Source of the DNA: Mimachlamys varia
Taxonomy: Eukaryota > Mollusca > Bivalvia > Pectinida > Pectinidae
Assembly: GCA_947623455.1 (NCBI GenBank)
Contig: OX392533.1
Coordinates: 33,788,229 to 33,852,228, forward strand
Length of the DNA stretch: 64,000 bases
Reading direction: 5' to 3'
In this document: in pieces, positions 34,335 to 46,800 of the stretch
How the letters are laid out: every line of letters begins with the position of its first letter
Numbering within the stretch: position 1 is the stretch's first letter
Position numbers and translations under genes: made by a program
The notes under the pieces: model-generated
Seen by the model: only the letters and a program-made list of their open reading frames with translations
Told to the model about the DNA's origin: nothing
The model's database searches: none

Positions 34335-34530
34335 ACTTGGTGTTTACTTGGATGAGACCAAGATTTTCATGGTGGGTGTCGTCGATGAAGCAGCTAGAAG
34401 ACGCTTACACTTACGGAACATCTGGTCTTATTCTCTTGGACTTTTACAAGGGTCTTTCCTTTGTTCATATTTTGCCGCTAGTTTAATCGATTTTGAGTTT
34501 GGATTATGATTTTGTTAACGCTTCAGTATT
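34335..34530 (+). repeat. Dispersed repeat family B copy
   Basis: GGTGGGTGTCGTCGATGAAG, CTTACACTTACGGAACATCT, GGTCTTATTCTCTTGGACTT and TAGTTTAATCGATTTTGAGT in family order. The preceding ~95 bp (GAGTTTGCTCATTA, GACTCGGTTCTTATT) is shared with the SLC52-intron copy. Confidence 0.75.
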
Positions 34531-35260
34531 CTCTTTTTTACAGTTATTGTAATATAGCCCAGTTTCCGTGGATAAAGGGAAGTAACCGACCAATGAAAGA
34601 GAACTATGTATTTGTTTCGAATACCAAAAGAGCCAAAATAACCGTGTCATGTGTATAGTGTACAGCTGTATGTCTCACAATCAACAATCACACCTCTGCA
34701 ACAAGGATACATATATAAAACGGGGTTTTTTTATTCGAAGAATTCATGAAAAATTCACAATTGTGATACTTATTATATAATATTATGTATGTGGTGGCCG
34801 GTACCCGTGATTTATCAAGCTTTATAGTATATTAGCCTAAAAACAATAGATTTTCAACACATTTACCTAGTTTTATCTCCTAAGTGACTCTTTTAAGAAT
34901 ACAATGTAAATGGAGAGTAAAAACAGAACTTAACTGGACCCTAGTTTCCTTCCTTCTTTTAAAAAATAACGTCCACAGATAAGTAACACAGTGCACATTT
35001 AGGCTATTCGCAGACAATTTCGAACTACAAATTTATACAAAAATCAATTTACTGTCCTCAGTCGATCACATCACTAACACTACACAAAGTACAATATAGT
35101 AAACATGAAAAGGAGAGACATGCTGTCTTTTACCTCATGTACCTTTTACGGGTTTCTACTGCTGCTTCTGTCGTTCGATTACGTTTCCTCATTCGTCTTG
35201 CCGAATATTTTGACATTGATGATTGCGCATGAATGTGCTATTCACTCACTCACTATCCAC
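34531..35260. other. Intergenic DNA without recognised gene
   Basis: Ordinary AT-rich sequence; no exon, tRNA head or strong inverted repeat was noted. Confidence 0.5.
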
Positions 35261-35264
35261 GTTG

Positions 35265-35510
35265 TCTGGTTGACCTTGTGCAAGTATCCAGTGATCACGA
35301 TCGTGTAGATTGACTGTGTCCAGTTGCCACTGCTTACGGTCTTGCCTGATGGTTTCATTCCGTGTCTTGTATGGGCGCCCGGCTTTCTTTGTTACGTCTA
35401 GTCTTAGGTCTCTGCAAGTGCTGATTTATCCCTCACTCCTGTCAACGTGTTCAAACCAACGGAGACGGCTTGCCTGTTGTAGCACACCAAGTTTTGGGAT
35501 GGTCAGTTAT
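35265..35510 (-). pseudogene. LINE ORF2 C-terminal fragment
   Basis: On the minus strand the frame reads IPKLGVLQQASRLRWFEHVD then RSEG, a stop, and continues ISTCRDLRLDVTKKAGRPYK, TRNETIRQDRKQWQLDTVNL and HDRDHWILAQG. The RLRWF-HV, GRP-KT, IRQD and DR-W pattern is typical of the C-terminal end of non-LTR reverse transcriptase ORFs. The in-frame stop and lack of flanking RT mark it as dead. Confidence 0.75.
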
Positions 35511-35519
35511 TGTTAAACC

Positions 35520-38500
35520 AAAAAAGGAATATTATTAAATACTAAATTCTATTTTCCCTTGTCCATATTTTGCCATATTTTGCAGTTTATGAATTCTGGT
35601 TTACTTCGCATTGTGAGCTACTCTTTTTCACGGCGTTTTTTTTATTTTCAAATGACAAAAGAAAAACATAATTAAAATCGTAACTAAACTTTATTCATTA
35701 GAAAAATTACTATACAAATGTTTGATTACATGTATCTGAATAATGTATATAGATTTCAAAAACTTAAAAGTAGCAGCAAAATTATACAATAAAGTGATGA
35801 AAATTAAACAACGGAATGCTATATAGTTTGTTGTATAACCAATAAATAAACCCCCATACTCAAAGTCTTACCACAAAGATTTACACAAAGAAAAATCTGA
35901 ATGTTTCCAATTTGAAACTGTTTTGGCCAATCTGTCAAATTGTAAGAATAATATGTACTAATTACAACTTAAAATTCAAACTTTGATTGAAATTCGCGAA
36001 TAATTGCCGCATTGTCTATGTCTTCTTGTGCAAATGGTATCCATAGCTAAAGCTACTGACCCAGATGGTCTGCAAATATGACTGCTTCACATATTGTGTA
36101 AGAAATTAACATACGTATAATAATTCACGAACAACAACGCTGAAACATGCATGAACAACAGAATTTAACTAAGTATTTTGACCGTAAACAAATACTTATA
36201 CCTGTAGTGATTATATCCTTATGAAGCTGAAGGCAATTTGACTTTATCATCATAGTGATATTCTTAATTTTAACTACATAACGTAAATAGATTGTTTTTT
36301 ACTTTTGTATTAACATATATTCAAACGTGTCGAGGGGAGGGGGTCACGGCAAATTAAATTTGTATTGGGTACAATGTAATCAAAAGTGTAACTAGGAAAT
36401 GAAATTGAAACCAGTACATGAAACGGCAACAGGTATTTGAAATAGTAACGAAAAGTTGCAGCAGGTAGTTGAATTGCAACAAGTTTTAAATGTATTCGCA
36501 AGAAGTGATTGAAATTGCAGTATATAATTGAAAATTGAACAAGTAACTGAAACACAACATGCCATATACAATTAACTAAATGAAATTGTAACATGTGTTC
36601 AACAGCTAGTTGTAATTGAAATTAAACATTAAACTAAACAATATGGCAGCAATTAAATCGAATTGAAGCTACTATTTGATTAATCCAATGAACTACAATG
36701 GTATTTAACATATGCTAAAATTAAATTTAAATGGCTGAATAATATCGTCTCAGGTGAATAGTGAACTAATAAATATACAGTAATATATACACAATATTTC
36801 AAATATTCCCTTTAGCTTCTTGGATTATAAATGCTATAGTGTGAATTGAGATTCTTTTATAACATTTTGTTCATACGCAATTTAAACTTTCGGATCTACG
36901 GTTAATTAAATGCTACAACACCATCAGTGTCCATCCTCCTATGACCACTTTCAATGCAATTATTGAGAAATAATTCTAGACCTAGAATTGCATTTCAACG
37001 ATTATTAACGGTAGGTTTTAATTTTTTTTTCGGTTAATGACCTCATATAAATCCATAGGTGTTGACCGCTGAAACTTCAAAAGAGGAAGATCTCTCTCAT
37101 TCCACAGCGCATGGAATACAACTTTAACTGTATTGCTCAATTTCTATATTTGGATATCATTTCACCACAGGATAAACATTTTGAGTTTGTGTGTGTTTGG
37201 ATTTAAATGAAGGTAATTTTTTGAGCAAACATCTTAAGATAACTTTTACAAGTCAATGTACAAATAAAAAAGAAGTATACATTTAGATATTGATATATGA
37301 AGTCATCATTGTTCAAGCATTTTAAGTCTTGATGTAAGAAGAGTGTACAAAAGAGAGAAAAATGTTAATGTATAACAGTCTTTAAAATGTTCTTGTTGTT
37401 TTGTTTTGGCATAATCGCTTATTCAAACATAATTTATCTTTAACAAATATTACATCATGAAAACACACACAGAATTTGGACAAAAATACACTTTAAATAG
37501 TATCATATGTCATATTATGTACCGGGGTATTTCTGTTTAATTTCATTATAGTAACCTATCTAACATAAATAAGACGTATATACAGTTATACCTGTAGTTA
37601 ATACCATAGCCTGTTAACACAGTTCACATTATATAACCGCATTCATACCACTAACCCAACAAACTCAAGGCTTGAAAATGAGAAAACGGATATATAAGGC
37701 TAGCCTGGAAAAGGACAGATATGGCTTTGTATTTACATTCTGATTGTTTAATCTTCTCTATATGAATATACCAACTGAAAACAACAAACACCAGACTATG
37801 AATACAACATGAATACAGTATGAATACATTCATTCACATGAATTAACTATGACGTAATATATTGATCTTGTTCAATGCAAGTCTTGCATCTTCACTTCGC
37901 ATAACATGGAGAACGCCCAAGCGTCAAACGTTAAAATGACTTCAGTAAGTATTGGCACCAATTTGTTTCAAATCAGGGCTGTTCCGTGAATGTCGTTTAA
38001 AGGACGACACAAAAACAAATGCAGATAATTAAAAAAAATTCAAGAAATAGTAAATTAAATTTAAAAACTGTTCTATTGAAATGTACATATAAGAACTAAA
38101 CAGCAGTTTTTTCAATTTTCATGTCCGTATGAATGCAAAACGGTTACATCTATATTGATCATGAAGCCCGTAGGTTCAATCCCTATATGTACACTGTACA
38201 ACATGTTTTCTTGTTGTGAATTTGTTTTATATTACTCATAAGATGTAAAAGGTACAACAACATTAATTATATGTGTACTATTAACTTTTTTCTAACATTG
38301 AGTTACTTCCCCTGTTAAACTTCTTAAAGGGTTTGTGACCCATAGGCCTACTCACTTATTTTTCATGGCATACAGCTATAGAATATCTAGATTAAAATAT
38401 TAACTAAACATAAGCTTTGTAATGTAAAGATCCATGTTGTAGTGTAAAGATCCAAAGTTCAACAACTGTCTTTTTTAGATTAATTTGATGCTGACAGATG

Positions 38501-39298
38501 TTAACCCAACAAAATTTCTTCTTGTAATTATAACGACCAAAAAAGATAGATACAATGTCTCTTGGATTTCTTGCACCACTTCTTAGATTATAAATATATA
38601 TGAATTAAAAAAGCTGTATCCTTGACATCAATCTTAATTAAGTATCTGTAGAAATAAAACACTGTGGTAAAATCCAAAAGGAAGCATGTCCCCTTTTTAT
38701 CTGAGTGTTTGTTAATTTTAGCACATCATGTTCATATGGCACTTGGGATGACAGAGGATATTACATTAATATAATGTAGTATTTGAATAATATGTTTCTA
38801 ATGGTTTTCCTCATAAATATTATGTATTCATTCAACAGTGTTTTCTTGAATATAACATATTTTAAATAAAACAGGTTTTCAATGGTTCAATGTTGAATAT
38901 GACACTTTGAATTATAATTGTAACAGGATTCCAAGTTGGACCCTCTACCACAGAGTTAAAAGAAATTATCCTTAACCTGAAAAAGAATGTTATCTAAATC
39001 CTACAGTATGTACAATTAAATTCTGCCACATTTTTAAACTTCTTCTTAAGTTTATAATTGACTCAATGTACGTATGGGGGTAATTTATTCAACTACAAAA
39101 ATACATACAGATTCAATTGTTTATGAGGTACTACATAATTATGAAAGAGTATACATATATTCTGCAAAAAAGTAAAATTGGACAGCAATTGATGCTTTAT
39201 CAAGAGTATATAAGTTGGAGGTAGATGTTTTTTCGTATACTAAAATATAGACTGATTTAAGGTTGATCAAGCAAATTCCTTGTGACTTAAACAATATA
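35520..39298. other. Long AT-rich intergenic stretch
   Basis: Over 3.7 kb I see no exon with splice support and no RNA gene. A degenerate tandem repeat lies at 36385-36640. Confidence 0.5.
36385..36640. repeat. Degenerate ~20-bp tandem repeat
   Basis: Successive phrases GCAACAGGTATTTGAAAT, GCAGCAGGTAGTTGAATT, GCAACAAGTTTTAAATG, GCAAGAAGTGATTGAAATT, GCAGTATATAATTGAAAATT and GAACAAGTAACTGAAAC repeat every 19-22 bp with drift, suggesting an old minisatellite. Confidence 0.55.
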
Positions 39299-39480
39299 CA
39301 GTCAAACCATATTATATCGAAGTTATTGGGACCAAGCGGAAAATTTGTGTTTTCCGAGTATTCAAGTTACACGAGTTTGAATGCAAGTGCAAAGCTTGTC
39401 CTGGACCAACAAAATACTTCGATTTTAACAGGGTCTTTGAGTTAAGTAAGTTTGAGATAATGAGGTTCAACTCTCTCAAT
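39299..39480. mobile_element. Possible pogo-type MITE remnant
   Basis: The start CAGTCAAACCATATTATATC and the distal GAGATAATGAGGTTCAACTC are a loose inverted pair, with runs like CGAAGTTATTGGGACCAAGC between. These resemble CAGT-ended pogo/Tigger-type nonautonomous elements, but the distal end is degraded. Confidence 0.35.
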
Positions 39481-39998
39481 TCTCAGTAGGCGGCATATAA
39501 ACATAAGAATGCGTAGAATAGACTATGAATACAGAAATGAAGCTCTGGAATAAAACCTGCAGGAATGTCTATAAACACTGCACTCTATCAAAATAATAGA
39601 CTTTCGTGTGAATCTGAAAACCGGCACTTAACATGAGACATATAAATGTATAAAAAATACAAGTTCATAAATCACGACAACATAAGCACATAATCTTAAC
39701 TTCATGAAAATTCTAGGGTGAACTTAGGTGAACTTAGCACTTTGTCAATATGGAATTCAAAAAGTTTGGCAAATATTGAATTGGACAAATATATAAGCAA
39801 ATACACACTGACAGTGTAACAACATGATATGAACAGTTTTGATTTCCTCACATTGAACAAACTACAAAGGTAGATCCAGCAAAAAGACAGCACTTTAAAT
39901 TTCTTTCTTTCTTTCCAAGTGAAGGCTATTGGAAGATGTTACCGTAGAAGAATTTTGAACCACGCCTTATTTCTTTCTTGGGTGACAATGAACTAATG

Positions 39999-40089
39999 TT
40001 GACCATTTCACCCCTGAAAACTATAGTGGACTCACTCAGATCAACACGTTGGGCAGTCTACTGAAGTTGAACAGGGGTGAAAGGATCAA
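39999..40089. mobile_element. 91-bp inverted-repeat element (family F), copy 3
   Basis: Starts TTGACCATTTCACCCCTGAA and ends AGGGGTGAAAGGATCAA, so TTGA faces TCAA. It is 91 bp and directly adjoins copy 4. Confidence 0.7.
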
Positions 40090-40180
40090 TTAACTCATTC
40101 ACCCCTGAAGTTTCATAATGAACTGTTCTAACCCTTGAATTGGAAGAGTTCAAATGTGTTATCAAGGATGAATGAGTTGA
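40090..40180. mobile_element. 91-bp inverted-repeat element (family F), copy 4
   Basis: Starts TTAACTCATTCACCCCTGAA and ends AAGGATGAATGAGTTGA, 91 bp. It follows copy 3 with no intervening base, giving a head-to-tail or head-to-head pair. Confidence 0.7.
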
Positions 40181-40616
40181 GAAGTAATGGTAAATGTTAG
40201 TTCTATACCTCAATCTAGAGTCTAACTTCAAATGCTTGAGTCTAACTTCAAATGCTTTTGCCTGTTAGATTTACTTTTAATATAGTTTTGTAATTGGCGG
40301 TAAATTTTCAACCCTGTTAATCATGTGTTAACAACTTATGTGATGAGGAGGTAGAAGCACAAAGATTATACCCTTGTATCAATTTATTAATGAGATGTTG
40401 ATATTCATTTCAAACTTATGTGGAAAGATAATAAATTTGTTCATCCCTATGTAAAGCACCCATTAATATTGTTTTAAAAATGCACTATGTTACATCAATT
40501 TGTTCTACATGTTGGTAATAAATGACCATATATTAATCATTTCAAGAATATTAAATCAAAATCTCTTTTGAATGATATTTCACTTTTTAAATAGTTTTTT
40601 ACACAAATTTTGCAAT

Positions 40617-40622
40617 TTTATT
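40617..40622 (-). terminator. Candidate poly(A) signal of the DUF1295 gene
   Basis: AATAAA on the minus strand about 260 nt beyond the stop codon at 40881-40883. Supported only by hexamer and spacing. Confidence 0.3.
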
Positions 40623-40880
40623 ACCAATAAATGTAAATTTTTACACTAGCAGAACTAGATACTCTACTTGATTACCATCAATGTATCTTAACCAGAAATA
40701 AAACTCTTTCAAACATTTTCTTGTGTGTATTCAAATGCATGAAAAATAAAATACATGTGGTTTAACTCATGACATCCATGCGGAATATCGTTTAACTTAA
40801 CTTGACAAGAATAAATTTATACAACAAAATGATAAACACATTTTGATAATGCCCTGTACGTAAAAGTAGCTGCATCATCT

Positions 40881-43800
40881 TCATTCCTTGGTTTCACTTT
40901 CCGGTATTTCTGTCTTAATGACAATCTGTTCTGCCTCGTCGCTAAGGTGATCATACAGAGGAAACTCGCAGCAGCACAGACACTTCAGGGCCCCAGGGAG
41001 GGCTCCATAGCAGCCCGTGGGGAGGGGAATGAGGGGACTTGTCTTGTTCTTGAATACAGAGTAAGCTTCATTCCTGGAAGATACATAAATGCTTAAAACT
41101 CTTTTGTAAAAAAAGTTGTTTAGAAAAATAATTCTGCAGCAGATATTCATTATTGAATTTAATGTAATGATGTCTTCAAATTTATGTTATTGATAAAGAT
41201 ATGCAGCACATGTTTATATATACATAATGATAAACATGTTTAACAATTGAAAAATGATGATAATATCATAGACCTGTATAAAAACCAACAAAATCAAAAT
41301 GAATAGGGAATTAACAGAATTAAATATAACATCATATTTTTAATTAGAATGATGAAAATCTTATTTTGAAATTACCCTTTGGCAAAAATTGAAGCGCAAA
41401 TCAAGCCTAATAACTTATTATATTTATAGATTTAGATAAGAGTAACTGATATCAGTAATATTCAAGACGAATTCTTATGCGGTTTCCGGTACAGCAGCAG
41501 TTGAAACTCGGTATTTGTAAACACACGTCCATTTTGTACTGTTTTCTAACTTCAGCTTGTTGTTGAAGTGGGCCCCACCTGAATTATTTTCAATTCTTTG
41601 AATTTTTTTGCCAAGAGTTTCTTGTAAGTTACCGCATGTTTGGTTATCAATCGGATTTTTTTTTTCAGAATTTTTCAGAATCCCGAAAAATGTCCTGCAG
41701 TTGCATTTATTGGCCTTTAAATATCAACAAATCTTACTTTCTAAAACGTTCATCAGCTTTTTTCTCCAGAAGAGGGATGCCACTGAGGAACAATAGGATT
41801 GTCATGGTGAATAATGGACTTAGGACAGCTGCCCACTGTCCATCCCACAATATACTGGTACTGATGATGAAGATCCCTAGCCACAGAGTTATCTCCCCAA
41901 AATAGTTAGGATGTCGGCTTACACTCCATAGCCCTGTCAATAAAAACATGTAAAGTTATCTTTCTTAAATATTTAGGAAGTTGGTTTAATTATGTTAATA
42001 ATAATTATCTCCCTTTAATTGTTGGATGTCGGGTAGAACTCCATTGACCTGTTGATAAAATCATTTCAAGTAATATCATATCCATTACAATATTATTTTA
42101 ACATCCTGCATAAGAAAGCATTAATTGGTTTCTGAAAAACCTTTATGTACCAGACCTGTGAGAGAATCTCAAAACTGCAACCTCTAAAAGTAGTCTAGCT
42201 CTTCTAGAATATTGATATTGAATATTCATATTTTCCCACAAATGCTAATGACTTCAGACATGGTTTTCTGTGATCTTTCTACTGTCTTAAGTCGAGATAT
42301 GATTGTTTACAGATTAAGTATTGGAATGAATGAAAAGAGGGTAATATGAATGGATAAAAATCATAAGAAAAAGAATGAAAGAGTGAGTAAAGGAAAGTTT
42401 CCTCCTGTGTAAATTAACACATGAGAAATAGAGGTACCTAAAAACTCAGGCTGGGGAAATAAAATATAATTTGAACAAACATATATATATACAATCATAT
42501 TGTATTTTCTGACTGTAGATGTCTGGCAATCAAGGTGTATAATTCCTTATTCATATATTGGAGCATTAGAGGGCCTAGATAGCCTACACAATGCCATGTC
42601 AGAACATCATAATCCAAAAGATTCAATGAACAGGTCATTCTTTCCATTTTAAACAGCAACAGATCACAGTGTTTCATGCGACATCGGGTCTTTCCTGACA
42701 TCATACATACTACCGTAAGCATTCGGTCAGTTCAAACAAAATTAAATAAATATTGTTAATCTTGTTCGAATTATATGAAATTATAGCCGCTGGAATAAAG
42801 AGGAGTTCGAACTATCCGTGTTGACATCCGAGAACTTTGACATCGGCAAAAAAATATTGCGGCAAACAGTCAAATCGTTGCTCCTCAACAACGATTGCCT
42901 ATTACAATTTATTTGCAAATCTGGAGATGAGCAATGATTTATATAAGTAGGACTAATGCTCACTTACATATTAGGCCAAATTATCAAGTTGATTTGCAAA
43001 GAAGAGAAAAATACTTTATGCTGTAACCATCGTCGGAAGTTTATGTAATTAATCATATTGCGGATGGTGATTGAAACTGCACGGATTAATCTGATCGAAT
43101 ACCTGGTGACTGGTCGATTATTTGGTCTCGGCAGTTGTATAGGTAATATATCAATTAAGTTATAAATCAGGTATCATTGACCAGGCCGTTATTATATAAT
43201 TAAATTTTAACACAGTAGGCCTAATGCCATGATATTATACACACGTAGGCCTACCTGTCAGCATGTGTGACACTACATTCCAAGCTCAGATGCTAATCGG
43301 GGTCATAAAGATGTTTAATTGGCGCGTTCATATGTTTATGTTAACAAGAAAGAAATATAGATAAAATGTGGCTTGTTTATGTACAAATTGTCCGAAATAG
43401 CCGACAACAATATCGCACATCATGAGTACTACACGTTATACTGTTGTTTAACATCGATGGTGTGAAAATAGATCATTTAACGCTAGTTTTGCGAAAGTAT
43501 CAATTGCATTGCTGAGATCAATCCATTACGCAAGTTCAGTACACAGGCCTAATTGTCCCCCGCTTCCGGAGGAACGGGGGATATTGATTTGGGTTTGTCC
43601 GTCCGTCCGTCCGTCCCTCTGTCCGTCCCTCCGTCCGTCCCTCTGTCCGTCTGTCTGTCACACTTCGTTTCCGTGCTCTATCTTTTGAAGGAATAATCCG
43701 ATTTTCATTAAACTTGGTCAGGATACTTATCATCCAAGTACCTCGGATGAGTTCGATTTTCGTGAAATTCCGCGCATATTTTATGGAGTTATCCCCCTTT

Positions 43801-46800
43801 TATCACCAAATATAGGCATCATGTACAAAATGCCATAACTCTTATGTTTTTTATTTAATTCACTTTAAATTCTGTAGAATATTATATAAGGTAATGATGT
43901 TTAACATATATTACGGGTTTGGATGTCGTATCTCAACTTTCTTTGGAATCCGACAGAGTTTTGTCCCTTTCATTGCCAAATGAAAGCATTATGTACAAAA
44001 AATTGCTTTCCGTGCTCTATCTTTTGAAGGAATAATTCGATTTTCATCAAACTTGTTGAGGATACTTATTATTCAAGTATCTCGAATGAGTTCGATTTTC
44101 GTGAAATTCCGCGCGTATTTTACGGAGTTATCCCCCTTTTTATCATGAAATATAGAAATTTCGCACATGATGTTTCCCCCCAAGTGGCCCTGAAGCGGGG
44201 GACATAAATTCCACGAATTAGCTTGTCAAATTTTGTGTTTGGACTATCCAAACCTGTGTAAGCAAGGTTCCAACTTTAAGGAGTCAAAAAATTATTATTT
44301 TTATTGCTGAAAGGGTGTGTTCGAACTATCCGCCAATTCAAACTAACCAAAGGTTTACTGTACTCTATGCCAGACATGCATTTGTAACTTTTTTATACTA
44401 AAATTTAAACTTCTTGTCTTTAAAACATCCAACATTGTTTAATATTGTATCTGTAAACGTACATAATAATTAAGCTGTAATCATATCTTAGGGATTTTCC
44501 CACTGAAAGCATTCAGCTAAATTTTATGATTGGACTAATAATATTTTCTGTATATTACTTTGTACAGTAGATATTGTCAGTGTACCAATTCACCACTGTG
44601 CGTATAATTTTAAATTCTCGTTAACGCAAAAATTTGAGTCACCTAAATAAGTACTGCAAAAGTTTATTTTTTTGCAGTGTTAAAATTTTCGCCTATTTCC
44701 CTGGCATCAAATTCCTGTGAATATATCCACACACGAACGTATTTAATACCACACCAAAACTCCACAGTGTATAATATCATTATTGGTTGACAGTGCAAAA
44801 CACAATGACTGACAGCCAAAAAATTTCCACTGTGCAAATTAACTGTTTGGAAGTTGACTAAGCGAAAAATTCCACGCATGAAAATATTGGCTTTTACATG
44901 TATGTTTACAGTTTTAGCAAGGAAGGCCTAAACATACTTACCAACATCACACCACTTTCCTTTATTATCTGGGTTATTTCTAAAGTTAAATTTCTCTATG
45001 TCAGCAATGGTCTCTGATAGTAGACCAACGACGAAGAACAAGGCACCAACGATATCCTGAGGAGTCCAGTCATTATCGGGGTTTAACTTGACCGCACTGG
45101 ACGGAGCATTCACAAACATCACTGGTAAACTGACCGTGAACACCCAAACTGCCTGCAAAAAAAAAGAGAAAAATATTGATATTTATTGATAGAGAAATGG
45201 CATAATAGGCATGTATGTATTAACACAAATTTGTGTTAGGATTGAATGCAGATGGGATGATATGCTAAATGGGTCTTATATATTATTAGTATGTTAAAAG
45301 GATATAAGTAGACTTTTGTTTTAGTTTAGTTTATTTTGTTTTATGTCCTATTAACAGCCAGGGTCATTTAATGACATGCGAGGTTTTGGAGATGGACGAA
45401 AGCCGGCGTATCCGGAGAAAAACCACCAACATACGTTCAGTATAACTGGCAACTGACCAATGTGGGTTTCGAACTTGCATGACCCAGAGGTGGAGGGCTA
45501 TAGTGTTAGAATGTCAGAACACCTTAACCACTCGACCACCACGGCCTTTAGGTAGACGCAAGCATATCTATATGTATATCAACATAGATTTCAAGAATTT
45601 ATTCAAATTTTTTCTCAAAGACAAGTTTAGTAAATTTCGTCTATTAATACTCCTCAACTGTATAAATTAGACAGACAATGGCTACTTTCTGAGGTTTCCC
45701 CAATGTTGGTTGGAGATGTTATCAACAGTAAAAGAGTGCTCTTGAAAATAAAGACAATCGATCATAATATTTTGGGAAGGGCCTCACAAGTAAAGAGATA
45801 ATTTAAAAGCAATTTTCCAGGGAGATTTAAATATTTAAGGGACTGGATTCTAATAAAACATGATAGGAAGCTACATGTATAGCTACAAGCTGTATTTGGA
45901 AAAATAAATATTTCAAAAAATCAGCAATGACTTTGCCATTCATGTATCTCATACAACAATGTACCTGAAATGTCCAGAAACCTGCGAAAGCTAGACAATT
46001 CTCTCGTTTATCATCAAATCTTTTATCCTCTCCGATTTTGATGATTCGGTACAGAAGGTATCCAGACAACCTTAATCCCCAGACAACGACAAACACGGTC
46101 ACCATTATCTGTCTCCAGTTGTACGTCTGAAACGGGAAGAGAACGACTTTATTCAACTGTTTCATGTATATAACAACAATAACTGCCACTTCCCAAGAAT
46201 ATGAATCAAGACATACAGTATGTGTTTGTTAGTTGTAATTGTACTATAACTGTTTTAATTGGTGAGACAAATACTTTGATTTGGTTTATTTAGTTTTACG
46301 TCTTGTTAACAGCCAAAGTCATTTAAGGAAGTGCCAGGTCTTGGAGGTGAAGGAAAGCCGGAGTACTCGGAGAAAAACAGCCAACCTACAGTCAGTATAT
46401 AGCTGGCAACTACTCTGAGAGTAATAGACAAATGCATTGCAGAATTACAATATAAAGAATTTTACTGAGCCTACCTAAATCTTGAAAATAAGAGAATGAT
46501 TCCACAGCCTTTAAGACTGAGTTACTGCGACATTTTAATAGTGATTTAGGTTACATTGGTTAATTAAAACCAAAAAATGATGGAGCGAAAAAATGTGGAG
46601 GGAGATAAGAATGTATGTATGCAGCTTGACCATACAAACATACACAACTGTTAGATAGGTAAATTTTAAGCTGATCATGCAAATACTATAAGACTAGAAA
46701 TAATGTCCATCATCAATTAAAATTTACCTATCTAGCAGTCGTGTATGTTTGTATGCTCAATTAAGCATACATACACTCTAAACTCCCTCCACATTTTTTT

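Noticed and set aside
35105..35516. Two adjacent plus-strand frames, the first with a hydrophobic start like a signal peptide
   Set aside because: The second is antisense to a clear LINE reverse transcriptase fragment on the minus strand, and the first has no splice or domain support.
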